Assembly (NCBI GenBank): GCA_015061545.1
Contig: SUWJ01000009.1
Span: forward strand, 1 to 64,000
DNA: 64,000 bases
From: Lentisphaerota bacterium
Lineage (GTDB): Bacteria > Verrucomicrobiota > Lentisphaeria > Victivallales > Victivallaceae
Reading direction: 5' to 3'
The position numbers and the translations under genes were made by a program. The notes under the pieces are model-generated. The model saw only the letters and a list, made by a program, of their open reading frames with translations, had not been told where the DNA came from and did not search any database. Shown one piece after another: positions 18,121-26,622 of this stretch (position 1 is the stretch's first letter; the number at the start of each line of letters is the position of its first letter).

Positions 18121-19125
18121 ATGAAAGAAACCACTCTTATTGTTATCTCGCCATTGGCCATGCAGCGCAAGCTGGCAGGTGTTATGCTTTCCCGTCTTAT
18201 GTCCCGCGGTCAGCTGGAACTGGAAGCCGCGATGCTGGTAAATTTATCCGCCGCCGACCGGAACGGACTCAGCACTGCGATCCCGACGATCGCCGACTGG
18301 GATATGGCATCAGGCAATACTGCAATGCTCGCGCTGCTGGCAGGGGAAAATGCAGCCGATAAAGTGCAAACTTTGAACGCCGATCTGGAGTTCTCGCTGG
18401 GCGGTGGTTTGATTGCATCGCCCGCAGCAGCTCAGCTTAAAGCGGCGCTGCAGCTGGTCAGCAATATGACCAGGCGCGACAATCTGCTCTGCGCCGCCCC
18501 CGCCGCCGGCGAAGAACGCACATTGCTGATAATCAAACCGGAAAATTTCCGCGCTCCCAGCGTCCGCCCCGGAGCAATTATTGATATGCTTATGAGCCTT
18601 GATCTCAAGTGGGTCGGCTGCAAAGTCCACGGCATGACCATTGCCGATGCGCTGGAATTCTACGGGCCGGTACGTCAGGCGCTGCGCAGCAAACTCGGTC
18701 CTAAAATCGGCACCAAGGCGCTGGCGGCGGTGGAAAAAGATTTTGATTTCAAATTTCTGCCCGCAGAGGCCGATAAATTTATCGAATGTGCCGGCAACGG
18801 CTTTGCCGATGACCAATTTGAGCAGATCGTGGAATTCATGGCCGGCAAGCGACCGTCGGAAGTGCCTGAAAACGAGTTGGATCTCCCCGGTGGAGCCAAA
18901 TGTATGGTGTTGATTTTTGACGGGGTGGATGCGGTTGCCAAAATCCGTACCATTCTCGGACCGACCAATCCGGCGCAGGCAACAGGCGGAACTGTTCGCT
19001 ACGACTTTGGTACCAACATTATGGTCAACGCCTCTCACGCCTCGGATTCGGTTGAAAGTTACGAGCGTGAAGGCAGAATCGTCCGCGTCAACGAAAATAA
19101 AATATCTGAATTGGCGGCGCTGTAA
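18121..19125 (+). CDS. nucleoside-diphosphate kinase with a degenerate second NDK-like half
   Basis: This 334-residue protein is over twice the length of ordinary Ndk (about 140). The C-terminal two-thirds starts with TLLIIKPENF (about 139), which carries the conserved Lys, and ends with VNASHASDSVESYEREG (about 302-318), matching the NDK active-site motif with its phospho-histidine. An insertion separates the two parts. Residues 1-60 again look like the start of an NDK fold (TTLIVISPLAMQRKLAGVML) but no active-site His follows, so the first copy is likely non-catalytic. The expected reaction is phosphate transfer from ATP to NDPs. It is a single-gene unit between a good promoter and terminator. 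Confidence 0.82.
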   Translation: MKETTLIVISPLAMQRKLAGVMLSRLMSRGQLELEAAMLVNLSAADRNGLSTAIPTIADWDMASGNTAMLALLAGENAADKVQTLNADLEFSLGGGLIASPAAAQLKAALQLVSNMTRRDNLLCAAPAAGEERTLLIIKPENFRAPSVRPGAIIDMLMSLDLKWVGCKVHGMTIADALEFYGPVRQALRSKLGPKIGTKALAAVEKDFDFKFLPAEADKFIECAGNGFADDQFEQIVEFMAGKRPSEVPENELDLPGGAKCMVLIFDGVDAVAKIRTILGPTNPAQATGGTVRYDFGTNIMVNASHASDSVESYEREGRIVRVNENKISELAAL

Positions 19126-19161
19126 TTACCGCCTGCACCGCAGGGAACTCTTCAACTCCTG

Positions 19162-19218
19162 CAAAAAAATCCGACACTTCCCGTCTGAATTTGCACGAAG
19201 AAGTGTCGGAATTTTTTT
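19162..19218. terminator. bidirectional terminator
   Basis: An 11-bp stem TCCGACACTTC (19170-19180)/GAAGTGTCGGA (19200-19210) is followed by seven Ts on the plus strand and, on the minus strand, by ATTTTTTTGC. It serves the NDK gene and the end of the lipoprotein operon. Confidence 0.85.
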
Positions 19219-19272
19219 AATAATTACTGCAGTATGCCGCAGTTCGGCAAGCGGCAAAATTTGCCCGCAAGG

Positions 19273-20019
19273 TCATTGCAGTTTGCCGGCAAGATCCCGC
19301 AGCGCCATATTCATTGCCTGTTTCATCAGTCGGGGATAAATCGTTACATCTTCAGATTGCCGGTAGATCCAATGATTCACATAGTCGCTGTTGTAATAGC
19401 TGTATTGCCAGAGTACCTTGCCGCCGGAACGCTCGATCAGCTCAAAGGTAACTGCCAGTTCGTTGACCGAATCCCCCATCGGCGCGCCTAATATCCACAA
19501 TACCGGCGCCGCCAGATAGGTTATGCAGTATTGATAGTAATGCCCTGAATAACGGGTACTGTGAACTTTGCCGCGCCAGATATAATCTGTATTTGCCTGC
19601 TTGAGATCATTGGCTTTGATCACCTTTTTGAACAAGCCCGAAGCGTTCAGACTCTGCATGGCCGCATCTGCCAGATCGTTGGAAACATCGAAATGAAACC
19701 GCCCCAGCGTAACGAAATCTTTGCTCGCTTCCGGAATCTCTTTCTTTACCCCTGCAAAGGGGAACAACGGCAGAAATCCCCAGTAAAACGATCCGCTGTC
19801 ACCGGGCATGGAAATTTCATCATCCACGCCGGGGATCCCGGCTCCGCGCTGATCCATAAACGGCATAACTGCAATACTTTTGCTGCCGCTGCCCGATTCC
19901 TGCAAACGGATCATACTTCCGGGAGCTGAAGAATATTCAAATTTGGCAACGCTGGTACAGCCGCAAAAAAACGCCGCCGTCAGCAACGCGCCCCAAGTTG
20001 TCAACAGATACTTTTTCAT
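19273..20019 (-). CDS. putative lipoprotein, last gene of the SPFH/LpoB operon
   Basis: This 248-residue exported protein has an N-terminal hydrophobic segment ending in a lipobox-like FFCGC (about residues 18-22), so it is probably lipidated. The mature part is a mixed alpha/beta domain with SIAVMPFMDQRGAG, a start resembling CsgG/LpoB-type domains (IAVxPF), and later EVTFELIER-like strands. The start at 20019 is preferred because GGGGAG lies 8 nt before it; an ATG at 20025 is too close to that box. It is 31 nt downstream of the LpoB-like gene and ends the operon before a terminator. The family is not recognised with confidence. Confidence 0.72.
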   Translation of the reverse strand: MKKYLLTTWGALLTAAFFCGCTSVAKFEYSSAPGSMIRLQESGSGSKSIAVMPFMDQRGAGIPGVDDEISMPGDSGSFYWGFLPLFPFAGVKKEIPEASKDFVTLGRFHFDVSNDLADAAMQSLNASGLFKKVIKANDLKQANTDYIWRGKVHSTRYSGHYYQYCITYLAAPVLWILGAPMGDSVNELAVTFELIERSGGKVLWQYSYYNSDYVNHWIYRQSEDVTIYPRLMKQAMNMALRDLAGKLQ

Positions 20020-20050
20020 AAACATCACTCCCCCTTTCCGGGCTTCTGTT

Positions 20051-20698
20051 TTACCAGCCGAAACTTCCGCGCTGCTTCATAAACCCCAGCTGTTTGGTGT
20101 ACTTCCACATAACCAGCCCGGTTTTGACATCGGCCATTTCCATAACAAAAGTACGGACCACGGCACGGCGGCCGTCATCGCTGACTGTATTGCTGATTAC
20201 TTTGGGACGCAGCACCAGCCGTGCCGCCTGCAAAGTTCCGCGCTGAGCAACGGTACTTTGATCAAAGTTTTCATCGTTTTCCAACTCGCGGGAAGCAGCG
20301 ATCGCCTGAGTGCGCCCCACGCCTTCCGCCAAAGTAACCTCCACATGACCGGAGTTGAGCAGCGCTTCGTTGATCATATCGGTCATTTCGGTCACGTTCA
20401 AATCCGGGTCGTCGGTATCGTTGATCACCCGGTCGAGTTTCAAAACCGGGATCGCATCAGGATCTTTCTTTTCCAAACGGTATTTGCGCAAAAATGAGCT
20501 GAACTTGGGGCTGGTGGTCGCCGAACGCACCGCCGCAATAGCCACTTCCCGGAACTCTTCGCTGGATACATTGCTTTCCTGACGGATATTGTGTTTGGTC
20601 GCAGCTGGATCGTAAATAATAGTGGTGGGGCCCGAAGCACAGCCCGCCAGAAGTGCGCTGACGACAACGGCAGAAATCATCAAACAGCTTTTTTTCAT
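20051..20698 (-). CDS. LpoB-like outer-membrane lipoprotein, penicillin-binding-protein activator
   Basis: This 215-residue lipoprotein (lipobox LLAGC at about 17-21) has the LpoB fold pattern. VSSEEFREVAIAAVRSATTS is followed by PVLKLDRVINDTDDPDLNVT and MTDMINEALLNSG, the signature region of E. coli LpoB (YcfM). LpoB reaches through the periplasm to switch on the peptidoglycan synthase PBP1B. As in E. coli, a YcfL-type gene is next to it, which supports the call. It lies 39 nt downstream of that gene. Whether it activates a PBP here is not shown by the sequence. Confidence 0.85.
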   Translation of the reverse strand: MKKSCLMISAVVVSALLAGCASGPTTIIYDPAATKHNIRQESNVSSEEFREVAIAAVRSATTSPKFSSFLRKYRLEKKDPDAIPVLKLDRVINDTDDPDLNVTEMTDMINEALLNSGHVEVTLAEGVGRTQAIAASRELENDENFDQSTVAQRGTLQAARLVLRPKVISNTVSDDGRRAVVRTFVMEMADVKTGLVMWKYTKQLGFMKQRGSFGW

Positions 20699-20737
20699 AT
20701 TTTCATCTCCTTATATTATTAAAGTTCAATTTTATGC

Positions 20738-21196
20738 TTACTGAGCTTCCCGAAGACTTACTTTGAAATCTTTGCAATCTTTATTGGGAGCCACCGAGCG
20801 CAAATAGACGGTTTCGCCGGGAATAACGGTAATATCCTGCCAATCCGACAGGATCGTTTCCACCGCCATGCCATCGCCGGAAAACCAGGTGAATTTGTAG
20901 CGGATCTTATAAGGATTTTCGTTGGTGGCGCTGCTCCAGAACTGATCCCACACCCCGGTACGGACGTTTATTGCTTCCACCTGCGCCTGCATCAGACCGT
21001 CTGCGGTTTGCGAAGTTACAATACGCGTAAGCGCCAGACGATCCCGCAGAAAACCATCGGTAACAAAACGGGCGTCGCGGATAACATTCGGCGTCATGTG
21101 TTTATCGGCATTTTCCACGGTGTTGACCGTATTCTGACAACCGATTGCCGCCATTATTGCTGCCGCGCAGAATGCAGTTAAAAAGTGTTGCTTCAT
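20738..21196 (-). CDS. YcfL-like lipoprotein (DUF1425)
   Basis: This 152-residue lipoprotein has a lipobox AIGC near residue 20. The mature domain (about 35-150) matches the YcfL/DUF1425 pattern: a conserved strand set around VEAINVRTGVWDQFWSS, then RYKFTWFSGDGMAVE and a C-terminal YLRSVAPNKDCKDFKVSL. E. coli ycfL sits directly beside lpoB and this pairing is kept here. Its function is unknown anywhere to my knowledge. It starts 19 nt after the COG3014-like gene. Confidence 0.82.
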   Translation of the reverse strand: MKQHFLTAFCAAAIMAAIGCQNTVNTVENADKHMTPNVIRDARFVTDGFLRDRLALTRIVTSQTADGLMQAQVEAINVRTGVWDQFWSSATNENPYKIRYKFTWFSGDGMAVETILSDWQDITVIPGETVYLRSVAPNKDCKDFKVSLREAQ

Positions 21197-21215
21197 AATT
21201 TCAACTCCTCCTTGC

Positions 21216-22700
21216 TTATCTTGAGTTTATCGGTAAAATATGACAATGTATATTGCTGCGGGAGGGAGCGCTGATCAAAACTATTGCCGAATTGCACTCC
21301 GCTTCGGGCGGCAGTTCCAAAGTGATTTGCTGTTCGCTTTTGCCGTTCAGCACTATTTCCAGTTTCCGATCCTGCGGCATCGGCAGCTGGGTAAAGATAA
21401 ATTCCCTGGGCAGGATCTCCCACGAACGGGTGTCGGCAGTATTGACCGCGGCGTTATAAATACTTGTTGCCAGAAAAACCCCTGCCGCCAACGCCTGATC
21501 CTGCTGCGCCAAAGCAGCGGTGGCTCCGTAGCGGATCGCTTCCTTTATTGCAGTTATCAGTACCGTGCGGGCAATAATACCGGGCAGGCGCTGTTCAAAC
21601 TCCTGCGCAATGATCCCGTCCATATCCGCCAACGGCCATAACAGATAATCCTTCTGAGCAGTTTTTACTGTACAGCCGGTAAAATCCGCTTCATAAAACT
21701 CACACCCCGGCCACGCCGCCATAACCGGGAAAGATACCGATATTTCTTTGAATGTCGCGCTGCGCCCCAGCGAACCGATAACGTAAAGGCTGTTTTTATC
21801 CAGCGGGAAATCAAACGGTTTGACTTGCTGCAATGCTTCAGGTATCTCCCGGTTGCTCAATTTGAGCGCAGTAACATAATAGCGTCTGGTCAAAGGATTT
21901 TCGGGCATTGCTGTATAGAGGCGCTGCAAGTCGATCCTGGCATTGTCGTAATTGCCGTCCAGCAGCGACCCCAGCGCCGAGAGATAGGTGCAAACGGGGT
22001 TCAAAAAATTGCCGTACCCCCGATGAGCAACTTTACGTGCCTGCTCAAAGTTGGTTTTGAAAGCAGCATTGCCCCCATTGGCGGCAAGGTCGTCGGAATC
22101 GAACTCTTTATATTTCTGTTCGACTTGAGGATTGCTCTTGCGTAATTGGGCAATATCGGCATTTTCGTTTTCAAAAAACTTCTGATAATCGTCCTGCACC
22201 TTTTTCTGTTCATTACGCAGCCGTTTGAGCTGGGCGCGGAAGGCATCTTCCCGTCCATCGCCCAGATAAGCCAACGCTTTATAAAAGGCTATCGCCACGC
22301 GGTCGCGGCAAAGTCCGCGGTAAGGCAATGCATTCAGATTAGTCAACAGCGCGCCGCTTTCCGCTGCCGCATCACGGGCGCTTACTACTGCGCGGAAATC
22401 GTAATCTTCGATAAGTTTTTCCGCCCGGGTAAAATGCCCGATGCTCCGTTGATAATTGCCGATGTGGAAATAAAAACTGCCTGCCTCCAGCTGCCACATA
22501 AGCTCATCGCCGCTGTCAGAAGTATATTCGAGTTCTTCGGTGATCTTCTGCTGTACAGCATCGTTTTCCCCGCGCATATAGCAGGCCATCATCTCCTGTT
22601 TCTGCGTATGGGCATCGGTCCACACCGAACAACCGGTCAACCCGGTGACCGCAGTCAGAACAAGAGTGTGAAAAAGCAGTTTACCATTTATAATCTTCAT
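21216..22700 (-). CDS. COG3014-like lipoprotein
   Basis: This 494-residue lipoprotein has lipobox LTGC near residue 24. The N-terminal half is a helical, TPR-like array (about 30-280) with motifs such as SFYFHIGNYQRSIGHFTRAE and LLDGNYDNARIDLQRLY. The C-terminal half has a hydrophobic helix pair (about 385-425) and beta structure. The arrangement matches the uncharacterised COG3014 family, which I recall occurring with LpoB/YcfL genes. A scaffold role for envelope complexes is plausible but inferred. The only in-frame start near the signal peptide has AGGGA immediately before the ATG, an unusually short spacing. Confidence 0.78.
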   Translation of the reverse strand: MKIINGKLLFHTLVLTAVTGLTGCSVWTDAHTQKQEMMACYMRGENDAVQQKITEELEYTSDSGDELMWQLEAGSFYFHIGNYQRSIGHFTRAEKLIEDYDFRAVVSARDAAAESGALLTNLNALPYRGLCRDRVAIAFYKALAYLGDGREDAFRAQLKRLRNEQKKVQDDYQKFFENENADIAQLRKSNPQVEQKYKEFDSDDLAANGGNAAFKTNFEQARKVAHRGYGNFLNPVCTYLSALGSLLDGNYDNARIDLQRLYTAMPENPLTRRYYVTALKLSNREIPEALQQVKPFDFPLDKNSLYVIGSLGRSATFKEISVSFPVMAAWPGCEFYEADFTGCTVKTAQKDYLLWPLADMDGIIAQEFEQRLPGIIARTVLITAIKEAIRYGATAALAQQDQALAAGVFLATSIYNAAVNTADTRSWEILPREFIFTQLPMPQDRKLEIVLNGKSEQQITLELPPEAECNSAIVLISAPSRSNIHCHILPINSR

Positions 22701-22737
22701 TCCCTGTTACCCCGTGGGACACCCCGCTGCAAACTGA

Positions 22738-23742
22738 TTATTTATTTTTGAATGCGGGCAATTTGAGCAAAGCAGGAGTCAACTGTTTGAGCGATTCAGA
22801 AACCATATACTTGGTGTAATCTTTTTCGGTCCAATCTTTGGTGATGCTGCGACCGATCTTGCGGAACTCGACTTTGGTTTCAAAAGGAATACTGCCGACA
22901 ACATTGCCGCTGGCAGTTTCGATCACCCGCACGCTGCCTTCCAGATAGCCTGTATAATAGGTGCCGCTGGCGCCGCTTTCGCTGACGTTGTATTTGGTTG
23001 CCACTACTTCGTAACGGCTGATATTGGGCATGATCAGATTTTTGACTTCCAAAAGTTCCCCCACCTTGCGATAGGTCTTGGGTTCCATTTTTTCCAATGC
23101 GCCCAATTTATTTTTTTCCAGAATATTTTTCACCGATTGCAGATTCTGCAGCGGCATTCCGCCATTGATCAAAGCTGCTTCCAGACGGCTGGAAAATTCC
23201 GTACTCATAAATTCAGGCAACGCACCCGATTTGCTGTACGGCTGCAAAAGCGCCGAACGCGCCATATTTTTGTTATCGGCAAGCAATTTACTGACTGTAT
23301 CTTCGATCCGATCCGCCAATTCGTCAATGCTATCCACCCGCAAATTGGCGGTACGCTGCTGATCGATTTCCCCCGTGGAGGCATCAATGATCCGCAAAGT
23401 GCAATTAATTTTGCTGCCCAGCTGATTGAGTTCGGAAACGAGTATATATTTCACTCCCGAAAGTTTGCCCAGCTGCGCCTTTTGTTTTTCGTTGAGATTG
23501 ACCAGATCCGAACTGTGAACCAACCCGATTTCAGTGAGCATCTGCTTGAGTGCCGCACGGGAAATAAGCTGATACTCTTTGGAATTGATCGACGACTCCA
23601 ATATTCCCCACAATGCTGCCAGATCGCTTGCACGCATCTTGCTGCTGCTGATCGGCTCTGCCACCGCCAGTTTATCTGTTGCAGTACAATTTACCGCTGT
23701 CAAACCGCCCAGAATCATCAACCAACAGAATAATTTTTTCAT
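22738..23742 (-). CDS. exported CsgG-like protein
   Basis: This 334-residue protein has an N-terminal signal peptide (MKKLFCWLMILGGLTAVNC); the Cys is not in a canonical lipobox, so lipidation is uncertain. The following domain (about 25-165) has the CsgG-type pattern: SSINSKEYQLISRAALKQML, then an AQLGKLSGVKYILVSELNQLG strand-helix-strand and RIIDASTGEI. CsgG itself forms the curli secretion pore, but the wider superfamily mostly serves as periplasmic or outer-membrane accessory domains. A second region (about 195-330) contains ETASGNVVGSIPFE. It is 37 nt upstream of the COG3014-like gene. Confidence 0.75.
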   Translation of the reverse strand: MKKLFCWLMILGGLTAVNCTATDKLAVAEPISSSKMRASDLAALWGILESSINSKEYQLISRAALKQMLTEIGLVHSSDLVNLNEKQKAQLGKLSGVKYILVSELNQLGSKINCTLRIIDASTGEIDQQRTANLRVDSIDELADRIEDTVSKLLADNKNMARSALLQPYSKSGALPEFMSTEFSSRLEAALINGGMPLQNLQSVKNILEKNKLGALEKMEPKTYRKVGELLEVKNLIMPNISRYEVVATKYNVSESGASGTYYTGYLEGSVRVIETASGNVVGSIPFETKVEFRKIGRSITKDWTEKDYTKYMVSESLKQLTPALLKLPAFKNK

Positions 23743-23757
23743 TGCACTCCACCTTTC

Positions 23758-24762
23758 TTATTTGCTGCTTTCCGGCATGGCAGTTACCTTGATCTTGTTC
23801 TTGCGACCGGGTTTGCAGACCGAATAAAAATCATCTGCCGCTTCCGCCAGCGCCGACTGCATAAGTTTCTGGAATATATCGTTGCTCAGCGGCACTTCGC
23901 TTACGGGGCGCTGCACACGGTAAGAACCTGTATAGACATTGCTGTAAACCGTTCCCTGCGCCACCAGATCCACCATTTTGATTATCACATCCAGCTCAAA
24001 GACCAGCGTCTGAGTTTCAATGCCATACCCTTTGAACTTCTTTTCCGCCGAACGGATATCCGATACGGTACCGTAGATCAGATGAGTTGCCCCGCTCTGA
24101 ACGGCAAGTTTGCGCAGGTAATTTTTGGGAAAATTCTTGTCGCGCCGGAGTTTATCCATTGCCTTGAGGACAATATCGGAGTCCACACAGCTGAAAACGT
24201 CGCTGTAGCGCCCCAGATATGCTTCCAGATAATCGGCGCCGATCACCATGGGCCGGGCGGGACCATTGACCACTTTGTGATACAGCGCCAGCGCTTTTTC
24301 GCGGTCAAACTGATTATCTTCGATTTGCGCCTGCCGGTTGGCTTCGTTGGTACGCGCCATATCTTCGGCATCTGCCAGGCGCACCCATCCCTGCATGATA
24401 CGGCACATTGATTCGCTGTCATTCAAAGTCAGCGAAGACATTGCCGGAATTTGGATCGGGCGGTTTTTATGATCCAGAAAACGCTTCTGCCCTTCGGTAT
24501 CTATGGAGATAAAATCCAGCACACAAACTTTAAATCTGCCGTCTTCAGCTTTTTTCTCAGCCTTCTTCTCAATCTTTTTTTCCGCCGCCTTTTCTGCTGC
24601 TTCAGCTTTTTCCGTTGCCTTTTCTGCTGCTTCAGTTTTTTCCGCCGCAGCAGCAGTTTGGGCTGATTTCACTTCAGCGGCCCCGACTTCATTGGCGGAC
24701 AAATTCCCCGCATAGAGCATACTCAAAGCAAGCAGCAAAGAACAGATCGTGATTTTATTCAT
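23758..24762 (-). CDS. exported CsgG-like protein with Ala/Glu/Lys-rich linker
   Basis: This 334-residue protein has a signal peptide (cleavage probably after LSA, about residue 23). A highly charged segment of AEK/KKAE-type repeats (about 35-75) would form an extended or coiled rod. The rest is a CsgG-like domain beginning FKVCVLDFISIDTEGQKRF, with SGATHLIYGTVSDIRS and a final amphipathic part. The rod could span distance in the periplasm. A 143-nt gap with two hairpins precedes it, after the SPFH gene; 15 nt separate it from the next CsgG-like gene. Confidence 0.75.
   Translation of the reverse strand: MNKITICSLLLALSMLYAGNLSANEVGAAEVKSAQTAAAAEKTEAAEKATEKAEAAEKAAEKKIEKKAEKKAEDGRFKVCVLDFISIDTEGQKRFLDHKNRPIQIPAMSSLTLNDSESMCRIMQGWVRLADAEDMARTNEANRQAQIEDNQFDREKALALYHKVVNGPARPMVIGADYLEAYLGRYSDVFSCVDSDIVLKAMDKLRRDKNFPKNYLRKLAVQSGATHLIYGTVSDIRSAEKKFKGYGIETQTLVFELDVIIKMVDLVAQGTVYSNVYTGSYRVQRPVSEVPLSNDIFQKLMQSALAEAADDFYSVCKPGRKNKIKVTAMPESSK
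24541..24666 (-). repeat. coding repeats for Ala/Glu/Lys-rich linker
   Basis: Imperfect short repeats (TTTTCTGCTGCTTCAG-type units on the plus strand) encode AEKA/EKKAE units of the CsgG-like protein. Such tracts are prone to slippage, so the copy number may vary between strains. Confidence 0.7.
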
Positions 24763-24825
24763 ACCTCCTCCTTATTTTCCTGACTGTTCGGTCCATCCCC
24801 TCTTTTCAAATTGCGGTGTTTCCTG

Positions 24826-24899
24826 CCCGGCTGAACCGACCGGGGAACCCGCTTTCACGGTATTATCGGCACCGGGTTTTACCTGCCCGGAGCCGATAA
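24826..24899 (-). other. two intercistronic hairpins in the SPFH/lipoprotein operon
   Basis: Just after the second SPFH stop, TTATCGGC-x-CCGGG pairs with CCCGG-x-GCCGATAA (24863-24899, 13 bp with one mismatch). A second hairpin CCCGG/CCGGG spans 24826-24844. Neither has a T-run, so they look like mRNA-stabilising or processing structures separating SPFH from lipoprotein mRNA levels. Confidence 0.5.
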
Positions 24900-24905
24900 C
24901 TGATC

Positions 24906-26609
24906 TTACTTTTTAACTTGCAGCGAACCTGATTTAAGATCGGTCCACAACGTGCCGTCACCCGCGTAAATCACCTGCAATTTGAGTTTGGGATTGAGTT
25001 TTTCCACCAGACTCAAATCCGCCAGTACGCCGCTGGCCCCCAAAGCCTGCGCTTTCATGCCCGTACCCAGTGCAATTTCATTTTCGCGGATAAATTTGAC
25101 CTGCACGGCAGTTTCACCCTTGAGCTTGTTTCTGGCGGCATCCATCTGCGAACGCTGCAGCTGCAGTTTGGCTACTTCCAAATCGGTTTCAGCGGCGATC
25201 ATCCGCACCGCCTGACGCTGTTCGGCTTCAATTTCCGCTACGATCTTGCGGGTTTCCTGCTCGATTTCTTTGCGCTTCTGGTCGATCATGGCAGTTTGCG
25301 AATTAAGTTCGGCTTCGATCTTGGCAGTTTCCTGCAGCGAATAGTTGGTCAGATTCTGCTCCACCGCCAGACTGGCTTCCTGAATCGGTTTGAGAATATT
25401 TTCAGGAATCGTCACATTGCGGATGATCGCGTTGTGTACCACAATGGATTTTTCGCGCAAGACTTTACCCAGATCGCTGCGCAGATTGTTCTGGAAGGTT
25501 TCGCGCCCTGCCCCCACAATAAAATCCTGCGCCTTATAGCTGGAGCCCTTCATCCGCGTAACCGACAATATCTGCGGCAGAATGATCTTGGCAACCACCT
25601 GCGGCAGATCCCCGTACAGCATATAAATCTGCGCTATATGAGCCGGCATAAGTTCAAATTCCACCGTCATATCCATCAGGATCTTGAACCCGTCGCGGGA
25701 AGGAAATTCCACAAAGCCGCCCACGCTGTAAACCATGTCAGGGGTCTGCGGAACCGTGGTTGCCGCTGCCGAAGCCGTTGCCCCCATCACCCGCCGTGCC
25801 GAAGCTGCGGGCGCTTTTTTCTTGAGCATGACCCGATTGTTCACCGCCTTGCCGTCAACTGCACTGCGGGCAGCGGTAGAACGCGCCTGCAGCTGGGTGT
25901 TGAGCGTATTGGCGGAAATTTCGTTCAGCGTATCGCTGGCGGCTTCGATACGGTTTTTCACAGCAATAACGCTGTCTGAACCACCGGTCATAGTGACCTG
26001 ATTCATCCCGATTTCGATAACATTCACCTGATATGCCCGCGGATTTATGTAGTACAATCCCGGCTGCAGGATATCGCGCAGCACCCCTTTTTCGCCCGCC
26101 CGGGCAAATTCACCGGGCTGGGCGGGTTTACCGGTCTGCGCGGTAATTACCCCCACATAGCCGAACGGGATGTTGATCGCATCGACAATGTCCACTTTGT
26201 ACCCTTCCGGATTGAGGCGGTGTACACCGGGAGAAAGCACATCGCGCCACACCCCCTGATAACTCTTATCGGGGGCAATGATCTCGCCGGGCGCCAACGC
26301 CTTGCCCACTTTGGATGTCACCACGCCGACCTTGCCGATCGGGATATTGATCGCAGGCACGATCTTGATATCGTGCATAACCGGGTCAAGGAAATAACGG
26401 CCTTCGGGCAGCACTTCCCGCCAGATACCTTTCTCGCCCCGTTCCACCAGCAAAGTACCTGCTGCCGGGTTCTTGCCTGACTTGGCAGTAACGATCGCCA
26501 TATGTTCGGGCGGAACGTAAAAGCGGCAGAAACACCAGTAGTAGATCCCGACGCCCAGCACCGCGGCAGCAACCACACTTACGGCAATGGAAATAAGATT
26601 CTTTTTCAT
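24906..26609 (-). CDS. SPFH/band-7 membrane protein with three N-terminal repeats (second paralog)
   Basis: This 567-residue protein has one N-terminal membrane helix (about 4-26), which puts the rest in the periplasm if inserted as in HflK/HflC. Three repeats of roughly 55 residues follow (about 35-200), each with a core like GVWRDVLSPGVHRLNPEGYK then VDIVDAINIPFGYVGVIT. A spacer with Ala-rich parts (about 205-285) leads to the SPFH domain (about 290-420, with PQTPDMVYSVGGFVEFPSRD) and a long coiled coil (about 420-520). The repeat-SPFH-helix order recalls major vault protein. The ATG at 26609 follows AGGAG by 9 nt. It starts 13 nt after its paralog. Confidence 0.85.
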   Translation of the reverse strand: MKKNLISIAVSVVAAAVLGVGIYYWCFCRFYVPPEHMAIVTAKSGKNPAAGTLLVERGEKGIWREVLPEGRYFLDPVMHDIKIVPAINIPIGKVGVVTSKVGKALAPGEIIAPDKSYQGVWRDVLSPGVHRLNPEGYKVDIVDAINIPFGYVGVITAQTGKPAQPGEFARAGEKGVLRDILQPGLYYINPRAYQVNVIEIGMNQVTMTGGSDSVIAVKNRIEAASDTLNEISANTLNTQLQARSTAARSAVDGKAVNNRVMLKKKAPAASARRVMGATASAAATTVPQTPDMVYSVGGFVEFPSRDGFKILMDMTVEFELMPAHIAQIYMLYGDLPQVVAKIILPQILSVTRMKGSSYKAQDFIVGAGRETFQNNLRSDLGKVLREKSIVVHNAIIRNVTIPENILKPIQEASLAVEQNLTNYSLQETAKIEAELNSQTAMIDQKRKEIEQETRKIVAEIEAEQRQAVRMIAAETDLEVAKLQLQRSQMDAARNKLKGETAVQVKFIRENEIALGTGMKAQALGASGVLADLSLVEKLNPKLKLQVIYAGDGTLWTDLKSGSLQVKK

Positions 26610-26622
26610 ATTCAACAACTCC

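Noticed and set aside
24541-24666. Short repeats that could suggest a CRISPR or satellite array
   Set aside because: The units are irregular, without spacers, and lie in frame inside a coding region for an Ala/Glu/Lys-rich linker.
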